Of a DNA stretch of 64,000 nucleotides, positions 1-10,035 are shown one piece after another; position 1 is the stretch's first letter; each line of letters opens with the position of its first letter. A model generated the notes under the pieces. The model was not told the origin of the DNA. It saw only the letters and a program-made list of their open reading frames with translations, and ran no database searches. Source of the stretch: Sclerotiophoma versabilis (lineage: Eukaryota > Ascomycota > Dothideomycetes > Pleosporales > Didymellaceae); assembly GCA_012274445.1 (NCBI GenBank), contig JAAROD010000015.1, positions 3,038,001 to 3,102,000 of the forward strand. The letters are read 5' to 3'. The position numbers and the translations under genes were made by a program.

Positions 1-253
1 AGGCTGCAGGTGTCGCGGAAACGAAACAAGCATGTCAGCGGGGTGGATGGTTCGGTGAGCTTCAAGCTCCGATTCGCTGACGTCTGTGCTTGTGCTCGAA
101 AAGCCTCAGTGCATGTCGCATGCCCTACTCGAAGCTTCTCCTGCCATCATACGCAAACCACATTCAACACCTGCCACTGCTTCCTCTACTCACCACCCTG
201 CCATCTGTCTCGCGACCGTCAGCCTCCCATTCACCACGCCCTGACCACACACC

Positions 254-1054
254 ATGCCACCAACCCACCACATATCCAGCACCTCCCGCGCTCTCTACCG
301 CGTCTTCGTCCTCCCCACCCTGCGCACTACATCCAATGGGATTCCCATCCAGTTTGCACCCGCCTTCGCGCCGACCTACGGTCCGCCCTCAATCCCCGTA
401 AGCGCCAACCCCCTCAACCAGCACCAAGTCAGGAACAAAAGTTACGCAAAGAAGGACACGCGCCGGCACGCGCTATCTGACTACTACACCATCGACAACG
501 CCATCACAGCGCCGCGAGTGAACTTCGTGGATGCAGACGGAAAGTTCTTCGAGGATGTGGCGACGCTGGATGCGCTGAACAGCTTCAACAAGGTCACCCA
601 TCACCTGGTGCAGGTCACGCCAGGGAAGGTCGACGAGTTTGGCGTCCAGGACCCTAATCATCCACCCGTGTGCCGCGTCGTCTCGAAGATCGATCTCCGC
701 GCCCAGCACGAGCGCAAAGTCGAAGCCGCCCGCAAACAAGCCAAGGGCATCACGGGCCCGCCGCAGAAGAACCTGGAACTGAACTGGGCGATTGGAGGCG
801 GGGATCTGAAGCACAGGCTGAACAAGCTGCAGGAGTTTTTGCTGGAAGGTAGGAGAGTTGAAGTGCTCTTAGGCCCGAAGAAGAAGGGGAGGAAGGCGAC
901 GCCCGAGGAGGCGGATGCTGTGCACAAAGCTGTTATGAGTGCGGCGGAGGAGTGTAAAGGCGCGAAGGAGATCAAGAGGGAGGGGACTGTCGGTGCAGTG
1001 CTGACCGTTATATTTGAGGGGAAGAAGGTCGAGGAAAAGAAGAGTGGTGAGTGA
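254..1054 (+). CDS. Mitochondrial translation initiation factor IF-3
   Basis: Uninterrupted 266-aa protein. IF-3 binds the small mitochondrial ribosomal subunit and promotes correct start-codon and initiator-tRNA selection. The C-terminal IF-3 domain is clear at about residues 172-256: it begins KNLELNWAIGGGDLKHRL and continues through EFLLEGRRVEVLLGPKKKGRKAT, the pattern of IF-3 C domains. The first 65 residues are rich in Ser, Thr, Arg and Pro with almost no acidic residues, as expected of a mitochondrial presequence. The N domain (about 75-150) is divergent, as in other fungal mitochondrial IF-3 (AIM23-type) proteins. The start chosen is the first ATG that keeps the presequence. The gene converges on the J-protein gene downstream. 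Confidence 0.85.
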   Translation: MPPTHHISSTSRALYRVFVLPTLRTTSNGIPIQFAPAFAPTYGPPSIPVSANPLNQHQVRNKSYAKKDTRRHALSDYYTIDNAITAPRVNFVDADGKFFEDVATLDALNSFNKVTHHLVQVTPGKVDEFGVQDPNHPPVCRVVSKIDLRAQHERKVEAARKQAKGITGPPQKNLELNWAIGGGDLKHRLNKLQEFLLEGRRVEVLLGPKKKGRKATPEEADAVHKAVMSAAEECKGAKEIKREGTVGAVLTVIFEGKKVEEKKSGE

Positions 1055-1467
1055 GATGCAACCCAAAGGTGACTGGTTTCATGCCATGAAAAAAGAAGAC
1101 CAGGGTACAGTCGCCAGCCTCGAGCTCACCGCGTAATACGCATCGCCGAGTCGCGGGAAGGAAATCGCAAACGTAAAGCGAAGCCAAAGAGCGTCGACGC
1201 TTCGTAGTTTTGCAGGCCTGAGCCGGTCCACTGTACTAAATTGTAAACTATGTACCACCACACATCAGGCTACATATTGTAGCAAAAAGCTTCATTGCTC
1301 TCTTCATCTTCTGCGAATCCGAAACTCATGCTCGTGCGATTACTTCCTGCCTAGATCTATGTCGTCAAGATCTTGCTTTATCCATGCCCGTAGAAGAAGG
1401 ATAACCACCACCAACGCCAAACCATGCAAGTCATATATCGCTCACAAGCCGCTTCTCATCATGCATT
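1055..1467. other. Intergenic, convergent 3' ends
   Basis: This 413-bp gap lies between the 3' ends of the IF-3 gene (plus) and the J-protein gene (minus). It should hold both 3' untranslated regions. I see no supported gene in it. Confidence 0.6.
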
Positions 1468-2961
1468 TTACTGCGTCGCGCACTGCGGACCGCCCTCTTC
1501 CTCTTCGTCTTCCCACTCAGCACCGCCTGCTCGTGGGTCTCCTGACCCGGCGCCGAACTCTTCCATGTCGGCCTCGAACTCGACTTCCACCTCCTCAACT
1601 TCTTCATGTTTTTCGTCTGATGGCTTCGTCGGTGGCAGCGCATCCTTGACCTTCTGCAACGCCGCATCGTTCTTAAGCCAGCCGTCTTCAGGGAACTCAA
1701 TATCAACCTGGAGATACAAGTCACCTTTCGCGTCACTACGCTTGATCGGCATACCCTCGCCAGGGACTTTGAGGACCTGACCCGGTCGCAGAACCTTGCC
1801 GTTCGGTTGCTGGATGTTGAGCTTGATGCCCCTGCCGTCCAAGTGTGTCAGAACCACCCTGTTGAAGCCTGTCAGAGCCTCAGCAAGCGAGATCTTCATA
1901 ATCGCGCGCAGGTCTGCACCAGCGCGCTCAAATGTCTCATGCTCGGCCTCTTCCAGGGTGAAGATGATGTCGCCAGGCTCCTGGTCTGGCAGCTGATCGG
2001 CCTCGCCTTGTAGTACGATGCGCTCGCCTTGTCGTGCACCGCGGGGAATGTATAATTCGAGGACGTTCTTCGATTCGACGACTTTCTTGCCCTTGCACTT
2101 CTTGCATCGCTGCTTCTCGGGGATAATCTGACCGGAGCCTGAGCAGTTGGAGCAGGCAACTGTTTCTTGGGTGACGAGGCCGGGGCCGACCTGACGGAGG
2201 ACTTGCTTTGCGCCTGTCGTGAGTTAGTGAGACAACCAAATGACAGCAAAGGTGATGTGAGCATACCGCGACCATTGCAGACTCCGCAGTCGTGGCTCTT
2301 AGAACCCTTCTTTCCACCTGAACCCTCGCACTGACTGCAGACGATGTTCTTTGTATTGGAGAACTTGGTCGTCTTGCCCTTGTACAGCTCCTCAAGTGTG
2401 ACCTCGTACTCTTGCTCTACACTGCGTCCCTTCTTTGGTACGTTCCGCCCAGGTCCACCAGGCATGCCGCCGAAGCCTCCCATGCCGGGCATTCCCCCGA
2501 AGCCGCCCATTCCGCCAAACATTTGCGCGAGGATGTCGTCCATGTCTGGTTGCTCGCCGCCACCTCGAGCGGGGTCGAAGGCGGCCATGCCGTGGGTATC
2601 GTAGAGGTGGCGCTTGTCATCGTCGGAAAGGATCTCATAGGCCTGTTTTGCGGACTTGAAGCGGATCTCAGCTTCTTCGCGCTCTTCAACAGCAACCTTA
2701 TCGGGGTGGTGTGCAAGTGCTGCCTAGATGACCTATCAGAATGGTGGGGTAGAGGCTGAATAGACGGGACGGACCTTGTGGTATGCCTTCTTGATTTCTA
2801 CTTTGCTGGCGCTGTTGCTGATACCGAGGACCTCTGCATAATGTCAGGACTACCCCATGTTCGGATTTCGTGATGTTCATACCATAGAGATCGAGCTCTT
2901 CCACGTCGTTCACTGCAGGCTGTTAGTAAGATTTTGGTGACTTTTTCGTGGAGGACTTACT
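1468..2961 (-). CDS. Class I J-protein (Hsp40, Ydj1/Xdj1-like), farnesylated
   Basis: Five exons, complement(1468..2213, 2267..2723, 2775..2833, 2883..2912, 2961), giving 430 aa. It is a co-chaperone that delivers clients to cytosolic Hsp70 and stimulates its ATPase. The order is J domain (about 6-75, HPD at 36-38), Gly/Phe-rich linker (about 95-120, GGMGGFGGMPG), then four CxxCxGxG-type zinc repeats from residue 159 (CSQCEGSG, CGVCNGRG, CSNCSGSG, CKKCKGKK) and the C-terminal substrate-binding region. The last four residues, CATQ, form a CaaX farnesylation box like that of Ydj1. The sequence HHPDK plus a GTG-free N terminus resembles Xdj1 as much as Ydj1. The ATG is split by an intron (A at 2961, TG at 2912-2911), and an in-frame TGA lies 13 codons upstream. 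The start region faces the GluRS gene about 235 bp away. Confidence 0.88.
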
Positions 2962-3195
2962 TTTGGCGTCAAGCGGAGTACAGTCAGAAATCAGGTATCA
3001 CAGACGTGTGGGCAAAACAAAAGGTACAGGCGGCGCAAGGCGATTCAGAAAAGTTGGAGCAAACTCCCCCGGATGCTGACAAGAAGTTTGGGGGCAGGAT
3101 TAGCCGGCCGCAGGCGGTGAAGCTAAGATTCCGTACGCGCTGATTGGTGGGCAGCTCTGCTTTCTGCCTCAGAAAGTTGAACGAACCACCGGAGC

Positions 3196-4854
3196 TTGTC
3201 CTTCATTACGCCCATCATGTCGTTTTCGCTGCTCCTACGTCCCCAAGTGCCCGCTTATACATGTCGCTCTTGTCTCATCCGGTTATCGCAATCCTCGAAA
3301 CGGACCATTTCATCCAAAATAGCGAAAGAACAGAAGAGCAATGCGGCCCTTCCATCTACCCCAGCGCGCACGCGATTTGCGCCCTCGCCAACAGGATACC
3401 TTCACTTAGGCTCGCTGCGGACAGCGCTCTTCAACTACCTGCTGGCTAAGAGCACAGGCGGCCAGTTTTTGCTGCGAATAGAAGATACGGACCAGAAACG
3501 AACGGTAGCAGATGCCGAACAGCGCCTCTTCAAAGATCTAAGATGGGCTGGCCTGCAATGGGATGAAGGGCCGGAGGTTGGAGGGCCATACGGACCGTAC
3601 AAGCAGTCAGAAAGAAGTGCAATCTACCGCGAGCATGCGCAGAAGCTCCTCGATTCAGGCCATGCCTACCGCTGCTTCTGCTCTGCTGAGCGCCTGAACG
3701 CCCTCGCCGAACACAAGCACAAGCTGGGTCTTGCTACCGACTATGACCGTACCTGCGAATCGATACCGAGAGAAGAGTCCGACGACCGCGCCCACAGGCA
3801 CGAACCGCATGTTGTCCGCCTTAAAGTTCCCGACCAATACCCCACCTACAAAGACCTCATCTACGGCACCTTTAGGCCGCTCAAGCGACGCGGCCACGTC
3901 ACCGAATCCTCTTACGAAGACCCAATCCTGCTCAAGAGCGACGGCTTGCCAACATACCACCTCGCCAATGTCGTCGACGACCACCTCATGAAGATTACTC
4001 ACGTAATCCGTGGCTCCGAATGGATGCCCAGCACGCCCAAGCACATCGCCATGTACTCCGCCTTCGGGTGGATACCGCCTGCATTTGCACACGTCGGGCT
4101 ACTGGTCGACGAGAACGGGAACAAGCTATCGAAGCGCAACTTCGACACGGACATCACCGCGTTCAAGGACATGGAGATCTTCCCCGAAACATTGACCAAT
4201 TTCGCCGCTCTGCTCGGGTGGAGTCACAAGGAAAAGAGCGATGTCATGACGCTTCAACAGCTTATTGATAACTTCAGCTTAAAATTTACAAAAGGCAACA
4301 CCACTGTCACGTTCGGCAAATTGCACTTCCTACAACGCAAACACGCCGCTCTCCGCGCAGCCGCCGGTGGCCAGCCATTACAAGAGATTGTCGACAATGT
4401 TGTTGCACTGCTCACGAGCGAAGACTCGCCTTACAAAGCAGACGACTGGCGCGGCATCACTGGACCTAGTCCAGACGCATACATTGAGGAGATCGTCAAA
4501 GTAGACGCGGAAAACTTCACAAACGCGAACGAGTTTCTGTACCGCAACTCGTTCTTCTTCGAACCTCTCCGGCCGTCGAAAACCTCAGCTCTCACATCAG
4601 AAACGCCAAAGGACGTCATCGAGCGCTCGAGAATGCTTTCTGATATCAAAGAGGCGGAGTGGTCCCGCGAAAACCTCATGGAAAAAGTCCGCAACATCAT
4701 CGATGGAAGGCCTGAGGGTAAAGCTGGCGGCAAGGATGTATATCATTACTTGAGACTGGCGTTGACCGGGCAAGAGAAAGGTATCAGGCTGTACGATATC
4801 ATGTTGATCTTGGGGAGAAAAGAGACACTGGCAAGACTGGGCGCTGAGGAGTGA
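3196..4854 (+). CDS. MSE1: Mitochondrial glutamyl-tRNA synthetase
   Basis: Single-exon 552-aa class I aminoacyl-tRNA synthetase that charges mitochondrial tRNA with glutamate (and tRNA-Gln where a transamidation route is used). The Rossmann domain opens at about residue 59 with RFAPSPTGYLHLGS, whose HLGS (70-73) is the HIGH signature. LLRIEDTDQKRT follows. KLSKR at 310-314 is the KMSKS loop. A divergent anticodon-binding region fills the C-terminal 200 residues. The first 50 residues are basic and hydroxylated with no acidic cluster, which suits a mitochondrial presequence. A second ATG at 3217 (MSFSLLL) could be the true start. The upstream 235 bp is a shared divergent promoter with the J-protein gene. 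Confidence 0.93.
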   Translation: MSFITPIMSFSLLLRPQVPAYTCRSCLIRLSQSSKRTISSKIAKEQKSNAALPSTPARTRFAPSPTGYLHLGSLRTALFNYLLAKSTGGQFLLRIEDTDQKRTVADAEQRLFKDLRWAGLQWDEGPEVGGPYGPYKQSERSAIYREHAQKLLDSGHAYRCFCSAERLNALAEHKHKLGLATDYDRTCESIPREESDDRAHRHEPHVVRLKVPDQYPTYKDLIYGTFRPLKRRGHVTESSYEDPILLKSDGLPTYHLANVVDDHLMKITHVIRGSEWMPSTPKHIAMYSAFGWIPPAFAHVGLLVDENGNKLSKRNFDTDITAFKDMEIFPETLTNFAALLGWSHKEKSDVMTLQQLIDNFSLKFTKGNTTVTFGKLHFLQRKHAALRAAAGGQPLQEIVDNVVALLTSEDSPYKADDWRGITGPSPDAYIEEIVKVDAENFTNANEFLYRNSFFFEPLRPSKTSALTSETPKDVIERSRMLSDIKEAEWSRENLMEKVRNIIDGRPEGKAGGKDVYHYLRLALTGQEKGIRLYDIMLILGRKETLARLGAEE

Positions 4855-5445
4855 GCGTTGATGAAGAGACGGATTGTTGTATGATATGTGTGTTTTCTAC
4901 ATTAGATACCAAGCGGCAGCTGAGAACTGGGATATTGTTGTAGGAATATAGGAAAGTGCCTATCGGCGCTATTCACCGATGGGTTTCTAAACGACAAATG
5001 AAGTTCCCTTCTGGTTTTCCCGAATCGTCCTCGAACCTAGTGTCCTTTGCCCTTTTTTCTTTCTATCAGTTCATGTGATCTCAATTTTGACTGCAAATAT
5101 TGTCATGGTCCATCACAGTAGAGCCATGAGTCAGAGCAGAGATGAGACCGCGAATTTCTGCGTATTCTAGGGCACAAATGCTCTAACGTCTCCAAGTTAA
5201 TACATGTTAGCATTACATCTTAGAGTGCAATAGTGTCGTAGGACAAGACGTTGCAGAGAGTAGAAAAATCAGATCTTCACATGATCGCAGGCTGTTTAAT
5301 CCAAATCTATGCATTCACAGAAATTTACATCAAGCAACATGCTGCAGGTAGCCTAAACATATCCAGCGAAAGTACCACGTCTGACCTGTCTACACGCCGT
5401 ACTTCGGCGTCTGCCCAGAACAAAACAACCAAGGTTCATGCAAAA
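4855..5445. other. Intergenic, convergent 3' ends
   Basis: About 590 bp between the stop of the GluRS gene and the stop of the next minus-strand gene. It is AT-richer than the flanking genes. I see no gene, tRNA or repeat. Confidence 0.5.
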
Positions 5446-6091
5446 CTAAGCAGAGATAGGAAGCCAATCTCTCATCGACATACGCCTCCCGACATCAGCA
5501 ACACATCTCTGGTCTGCCAATTCCAGCATGCGTCCCGCTTCGCTCTGTGGAACAAGCACAGTAGACCCCCATTCTCTTGCTGCATCCGCGAAATCAATTA
5601 TCTTCTTTCGTTCGACTAAAAGCGCATGTCAGCATAGTTATAACGCGATCCACACCATACTTACCGTCGGTGATGCCTCCCGGGTTGTGCATTCTCTCAT
5701 TATGATCGTACGTGACCGGGTTCATCGTCATGAACTTGGACGGATATTTCCGCTGCGTCTTCATCCTTGCCACAATGCTTGGATAGCTTGCTGTATAGCT
5801 CATCTTCGCAAAGCCCGTTATCTTTGCCAGATCGTGTAATTGATCGTAGGGCTCGAGGAAGTGGTCCAGCCAGTGGAGGTCTTCAACTCGCGTGCTATAG
5901 AAGTCAAGAGATGCGATGAGCTTTCGGGCCAGGCGGAGTGCGAAGAGGTAGACGATGAGAAATTCGGGGTCTGGGCGTGATTTTAGAGGGGTCGATATTG
6001 GTACTTCTTGCTTATGTAGCGGAGGCGTTGAAGCCCGTGCTCGGTGCACGTCTGGTGGAGGGTAGGGTACAATGTTGTGGTGCTTCATCAT
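5446..6091 (-). CDS. Hypothetical protein, two exons
   Basis: Not recognised. Joined as complement(5446..5615, 5665..6091), 198 aa. The 49-bp intron has donor GTAAGT and acceptor TTTTAG, and splicing keeps the frame to a stop 56 codons into exon 2, whereas reading through stops soon after the donor. The protein starts at tandem ATGs (6091 and 6088). It has a moderately hydrophobic stretch around FLIVYLFALRLARKLIASL (about residues 43-61) that is more likely an amphipathic or buried helix than a membrane anchor. The rest is soluble, with a basic segment (MKTQRKYPSKFMTMNP). Further upstream exons cannot be ruled out. It is divergent from the small secreted protein gene at 6510. Confidence 0.55.
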
Positions 6092-6364
6092 TGACAGTAG
6101 TCTATTTCGTTGGCGTGAAGGTTTGGATCTGATCACGAAAGTTGGGCAAAGACAATTATTTCCTTGCCGGGCAATACATATTCTTTCCAGGTGCAATTTA
6201 CACCGCCAGGTGCAGTCAGGTGCCAAGTGAAGTGCATCAGTTCGTCAGTGACAACACAACAAACGGGCTCGGCAGCTGCCACAGAAAGCAACGCTTAATT
6301 CAGATTCTCGAAGATCTCTTACATGTAATATGTATCATTGACTATGTTGAGAACTGGTATCTCT

Positions 6365-6409
6365 CACTTTCACTTTCACTTTCACCGGATGATCCACACG
6401 CGTATAAAT
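6365..6409 (+). promoter_or_regulatory. Core promoter region of the small secreted protein gene: CACTTT repeats and TATA box
   Basis: CACTTT occurs three times in tandem (6365-6382) followed by CAC. A TATAAAT box lies at 6403-6409, 101 bp upstream of the ATG at 6510. A pyrimidine- and C/A-rich stretch follows up to the start, typical of strongly expressed fungal genes. That TATAAAT is the functional box is inferred from position only. Confidence 0.45.
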
Positions 6410-6509
6410 CAACTGTCCGCCACACGCTTTCGACTCCTCCACCACAATCTCCAAATCTAGCTCAACCACTTCTTACAAATCAAGTTCCAAAACATCATCC
6501 TCCACCAAG

Positions 6510-7006
6510 ATGCGCTCTTTCATCTATATCGCCACCCTCGCCCTCGGCATGGCCGCAGTGGTGTCCGCCGCGCCCACCACGGACGTGAATCTCGAGCCCC
6601 TCAACTTTCCCGACAGCAACTTCACCGCCATGCTAGACGCTATCGAGGTCAAAACCGCAGACACCTGCCCTCCCGGTGATAACATCTGCGGTGTTGTGAC
6701 CTTCAACAGCGGCACGTATGTCTCTTTCAGCCAGGGCACGTGTATGCAGCTCGGCGGCAACATCCAGTCCATCTATGTTGCTAAGTGCTTCTGTTCGCTT
6801 TGGAAGTAAGCATCCGCATATTCGTAGTGACAATAGTCTCTGTTGTCACTGTTGCGAGAGTGAAAGGCTGATCTTGCAACAGCTCCTGCACCGGCAACTC
6901 TGCCAAGGACGTCTACGTTGGCGGCATGATGATGTGCGAGAAGCCCAAGACCATGGGAGAGTTCGACAAAGAAGTCAAGTACATTTCTTGTGGTGGAATG
7001 AACTAG
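6510..7006 (+). CDS. Small secreted cysteine-rich protein (effector candidate)
   Basis: Two exons, 6510..6805 and 6883..7006, 139 aa. The N terminus MRSFIYIATLALGMAAVVSA is a textbook signal peptide, with cleavage likely after SA (VVSA-APTT). The mature protein has eight cysteines (TADTC, NIC, GTC, AKC, FC, SC, MC, SC), suggesting up to four disulfides. The 77-bp intron has donor GTAAGC and acceptor CAACAG, and the joined frame ends in ISCGGMN. I recognise no named family. Size, secretion and cysteine content match apoplastic effector candidates or antimicrobial proteins of plant-associated fungi. Function is not shown by the sequence. Confidence 0.8.
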
Positions 7007-7401
7007 GCGGCGGGCTTTGGACCTGTCGTTCAGACTTGTTGGTGAACCACTGGTTCGGCGCTTGTCACAAACTGGGATACCACGTGCCAGCTTGTCTCTG
7101 TTACTGTGGCCGACGTTCTCTCCCTTCCCTTGGGTAATAAAAGACTAAAGCTCGGAGTTGCAGGGCTTGATTTGGGCTTTATTAGGCTCGATTCACGGTT
7201 TTGTACAATCAAACGATAGTGAGAATGATATGAATGTTTCTCATGGCAGGAGTGACTTAAAATAACAGAGCCCGAAAGGTTCCAAGTCCTCTCGTCTCTT
7301 CATGAATACATCAGAATGCCTAGTGATGAACAAATTCCAACACAAGACCTTGTGCGTAAACCATGAATCTCGCCCAAGTTGATGTTCCCCCCATATCTCA
7401 C
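7007..7401. other. Intergenic, convergent 3' ends
   Basis: About 395 bp between the small secreted protein gene and the 877-aa coiled-coil gene. I see no gene; it presumably holds the two 3' untranslated regions. Confidence 0.5.
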
Positions 7402-10035
7402 TCACGCCGACACATTCGTCATTTGCCACTGCTGGCTGGCCACTTCCATCGGACTCTGCTTCCGATCTTCCCTCTTCCCAGTCCTTTTCAACGTCTTCGG
7501 CTTCTCCACAACATACTTGTACCGTTGGTCCCCCTCGTGTACTCTTGAACAGCATGTGCTCGGACACGCGCCCATCTCAAAGCTCAGACACTTCGGACGC
7601 TCACAAGCCTTCCCTGAGCCGATGCAGTTCTGGCATGGCTCACCAACATCACAGGACGCATTCCACCAGTTCTCGTGGCAGTGCAGACAGACTACGAGAG
7701 ATGTGCCTGCTGGTGCGGGTGTCGAGTGTACGGAGGAGGCAGGCGTTGAGCGTACTGATGGAGCTAGTACTGGGCGCTTACGAGATGTTGGTGGGCGTTT
7801 CGCAGCGAGTTGGCTTGGAGATGGGCTGATGACGCTTGGTGTTTCGCTTGCTGGCCGTTCGAATGGTGCGATTTGGTCGACACTTGAAGTGTGTTCGTTG
7901 TTTAAGTTGTCAGCCAGCACTTGCCGCTCACTTTTGAAGAGCACGGCTGGGTCGACAGCATGTTGTTGAAGGGCTTGTTGCGAAAGGTTGCTGTGAACCT
8001 CTTCATGGGTCCAATCATTCAAGATCAAACCTGTAGTTGAAGAACGACCTGTGACAGGCGCTGAGTCGCTAGTTATCGCTGTGAAGCCGGAATGATTGGC
8101 AAAATCTTGGAAACTGGGGTCGCCGTAAGGTGGTCGTCCGTTACTTGCGCCGCTAAATTCGCTCTCATTCTTTGGCATCGGAGAACCCCAATCTCGGGAT
8201 TGATGTTCCTCACAATGACCGCTTCTATCTCGTGAAACTTGAGAGTCATCGGGGGTCAGGTACGAGTCTGCTTCTAGAAGCCGCGAGGATAGCTGATATG
8301 GAAGGCTCAAATCTCCAGCTTGGCCTTTCATCTGTTGGGGTATTGCTTCGGTCTGAAACCCATGACTGGGAGAGATGGCGGATGAATCTACCTCATGACT
8401 GGCCGTTAAGGTAGGCATTAGATTGTTCTGATCTTGACGTGACATTTCAGGGAGCTGCACTTTGCCTTGGATATTCTCATGTAGTAGTGGTCGCTGCTGC
8501 GCGCGTGGCGATAGACTCTGCTGTACGGACATAGATCTGTTTCTCTGATTGAAAGGTGGCGGATGCACATCAAAAGGTGGAAATGCTTGTCGTCCAGATG
8601 GTACGGGTGTGGATAAGATTAATTTTCGAGGTCCAACTCCCACATACTCCGTTCGGCCGAGAGTTTGACCCATAGCTCCGTGTTGCTGCAGCATGGGTTG
8701 AACGCACCCATTGCTCGGCGTTGGGATCGGTAGCTGTTGATGGCCTGTTCGAGTCATGTAATCATTGGAAATTAGTAACGCTTCTTGAGGGCTCATTTGA
8801 GTGTAACCGGCGTTTATGCTACGGGCTCCCAAATCCTGGAAGAACCCATGGAAGTGCTGCTGACCTCGAACAACGCTTGGGTCACGCGAGGGTGATGCCT
8901 GTGTTTGAGACTGAGGTTGGTGAAATGGCTGAACAGAGCTTGCATGTGTCTTGGAATACTGATGTTCCTGAAATATTGTGTTCTGTCTAGTAGGGGTCAC
9001 AGAATGGTGTAATGATCGTCCCCGCTCTTTGGTTGCGTGTGGGGGCTTCCTTTTGAGCGTGGTAGTTGGAATACTCGGCACTATTGAGTTGCCACGACTT
9101 CCTTTTCGGTTTGGCGCAGGAACACTAGCATTGCTGCATAGATTAGAATGACTGTTTGTGCCTTCGACATACCTAAGAGAGTTGAACCTTCTGCGCTTGT
9201 TGGACGTATCCTTTGCCTGTGCAGAATCTTGGTGAAGTTGTAGCGGGAAGCCGGCACAAATACCTCCAGCTTGAACACCTATGGCTGCTTGCGAGTCCTG
9301 TATACTCAAGCGCTGCGCAGACTGCTGCTGTGCCTGCGTTTTGTGCCATTCCACCTTCTGTTGGGTTTCATGAAGTTGTTTCTTGAGCACTTCATTCTCA
9401 TCTCTGATAATCCGGAGCTCTTTTCGCACTTGTGAGACCGCAGATTCAGCTCTACGTGAAAACTGTTCACACATCTGCTTCTTCAGCTCACCGATGCGCT
9501 TTTCGCAAAGTTGTTCGGCTTCTTGTTTGGTCTGAGCTTTCTGAGATTCGATCTTGGCTGCAAGCCCCTCAATCGTCTTTTGAGTACTTATTTGCGTTTG
9601 AATCACATCCCTCTTCTGATGCCCAAATGTAGCTTCCGGTCCAGCGTCTGCGGCTTGCAGCGCTTGAAACTGCACAACATGGGATCCAGTCCGTTGCGCC
9701 TGCGTGATAGACACCTCAAGATTATTGATGGTTGTCTTGTAGCTGCAGAAAAGTTTGAAAGCCTTTATCTGATCGTCCTGCCTTTCCAAGGATTCGTGCT
9801 TGAGCGCTTGTTCTGCCCGCTCGGCGCGGCGGTTTGCATGCATCATGTCTGTGTAGCGCTTCGCCGCTCGATGCACAGCTGAGTCCTTCTCTGCTTTTAG
9901 ATTCTTGTTGAGGCGTTCGAGCCCTGTAATTTCTTCTGCTTGAGAAATGACAGCGCGGGGTGTGGTGTCGGCAGGCGTGGCAATCGCTGCGCATAGGATA
10001 TGGCTGATGTCAGGTGTTGAGTGTATTCTAGACAT
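7402..10035 (-). CDS. Coiled-coil protein with C-terminal Zn2Cys6-like cluster
   Basis: Single-exon 877-aa protein. Residues about 30-250 are charged, heptad-rich and Gln/Lys/Glu-dominated, predicted to form long coiled coils (for example LERLNKNLKAEKDSAVHRAA). The middle 500 residues are low-complexity, rich in Ser, Gln, Pro and His, and probably disordered. Near the C terminus six cysteines at 783, 786, 795, 801, 804 and 811 have the spacing C-x2-C-x8-C-x5-C-x2-C-x6-C, close to a fungal Zn2Cys6 binuclear cluster but with a longer first loop. Four more cysteines follow (816, 824, 828, 829). A basic KTLKRTGKREDRK tail could be a nuclear signal. A nuclear or DNA-binding role is possible but unproven, and the C-terminal location is unusual for Zn2Cys6 regulators. 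Confidence 0.75.
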   Translation of the reverse strand: MSRIHSTPDISHILCAAIATPADTTPRAVISQAEEITGLERLNKNLKAEKDSAVHRAAKRYTDMMHANRRAERAEQALKHESLERQDDQIKAFKLFCSYKTTINNLEVSITQAQRTGSHVVQFQALQAADAGPEATFGHQKRDVIQTQISTQKTIEGLAAKIESQKAQTKQEAEQLCEKRIGELKKQMCEQFSRRAESAVSQVRKELRIIRDENEVLKKQLHETQQKVEWHKTQAQQQSAQRLSIQDSQAAIGVQAGGICAGFPLQLHQDSAQAKDTSNKRRRFNSLRYVEGTNSHSNLCSNASVPAPNRKGSRGNSIVPSIPTTTLKRKPPHATKERGRSLHHSVTPTRQNTIFQEHQYSKTHASSVQPFHQPQSQTQASPSRDPSVVRGQQHFHGFFQDLGARSINAGYTQMSPQEALLISNDYMTRTGHQQLPIPTPSNGCVQPMLQQHGAMGQTLGRTEYVGVGPRKLILSTPVPSGRQAFPPFDVHPPPFNQRNRSMSVQQSLSPRAQQRPLLHENIQGKVQLPEMSRQDQNNLMPTLTASHEVDSSAISPSHGFQTEAIPQQMKGQAGDLSLPYQLSSRLLEADSYLTPDDSQVSRDRSGHCEEHQSRDWGSPMPKNESEFSGASNGRPPYGDPSFQDFANHSGFTAITSDSAPVTGRSSTTGLILNDWTHEEVHSNLSQQALQQHAVDPAVLFKSERQVLADNLNNEHTSSVDQIAPFERPASETPSVISPSPSQLAAKRPPTSRKRPVLAPSVRSTPASSVHSTPAPAGTSLVVCLHCHENWWNASCDVGEPCQNCIGSGKACERPKCLSFEMGACPSTCCSRVHEGDQRYKYVVEKPKTLKRTGKREDRKQSPMEVASQQWQMTNVSA

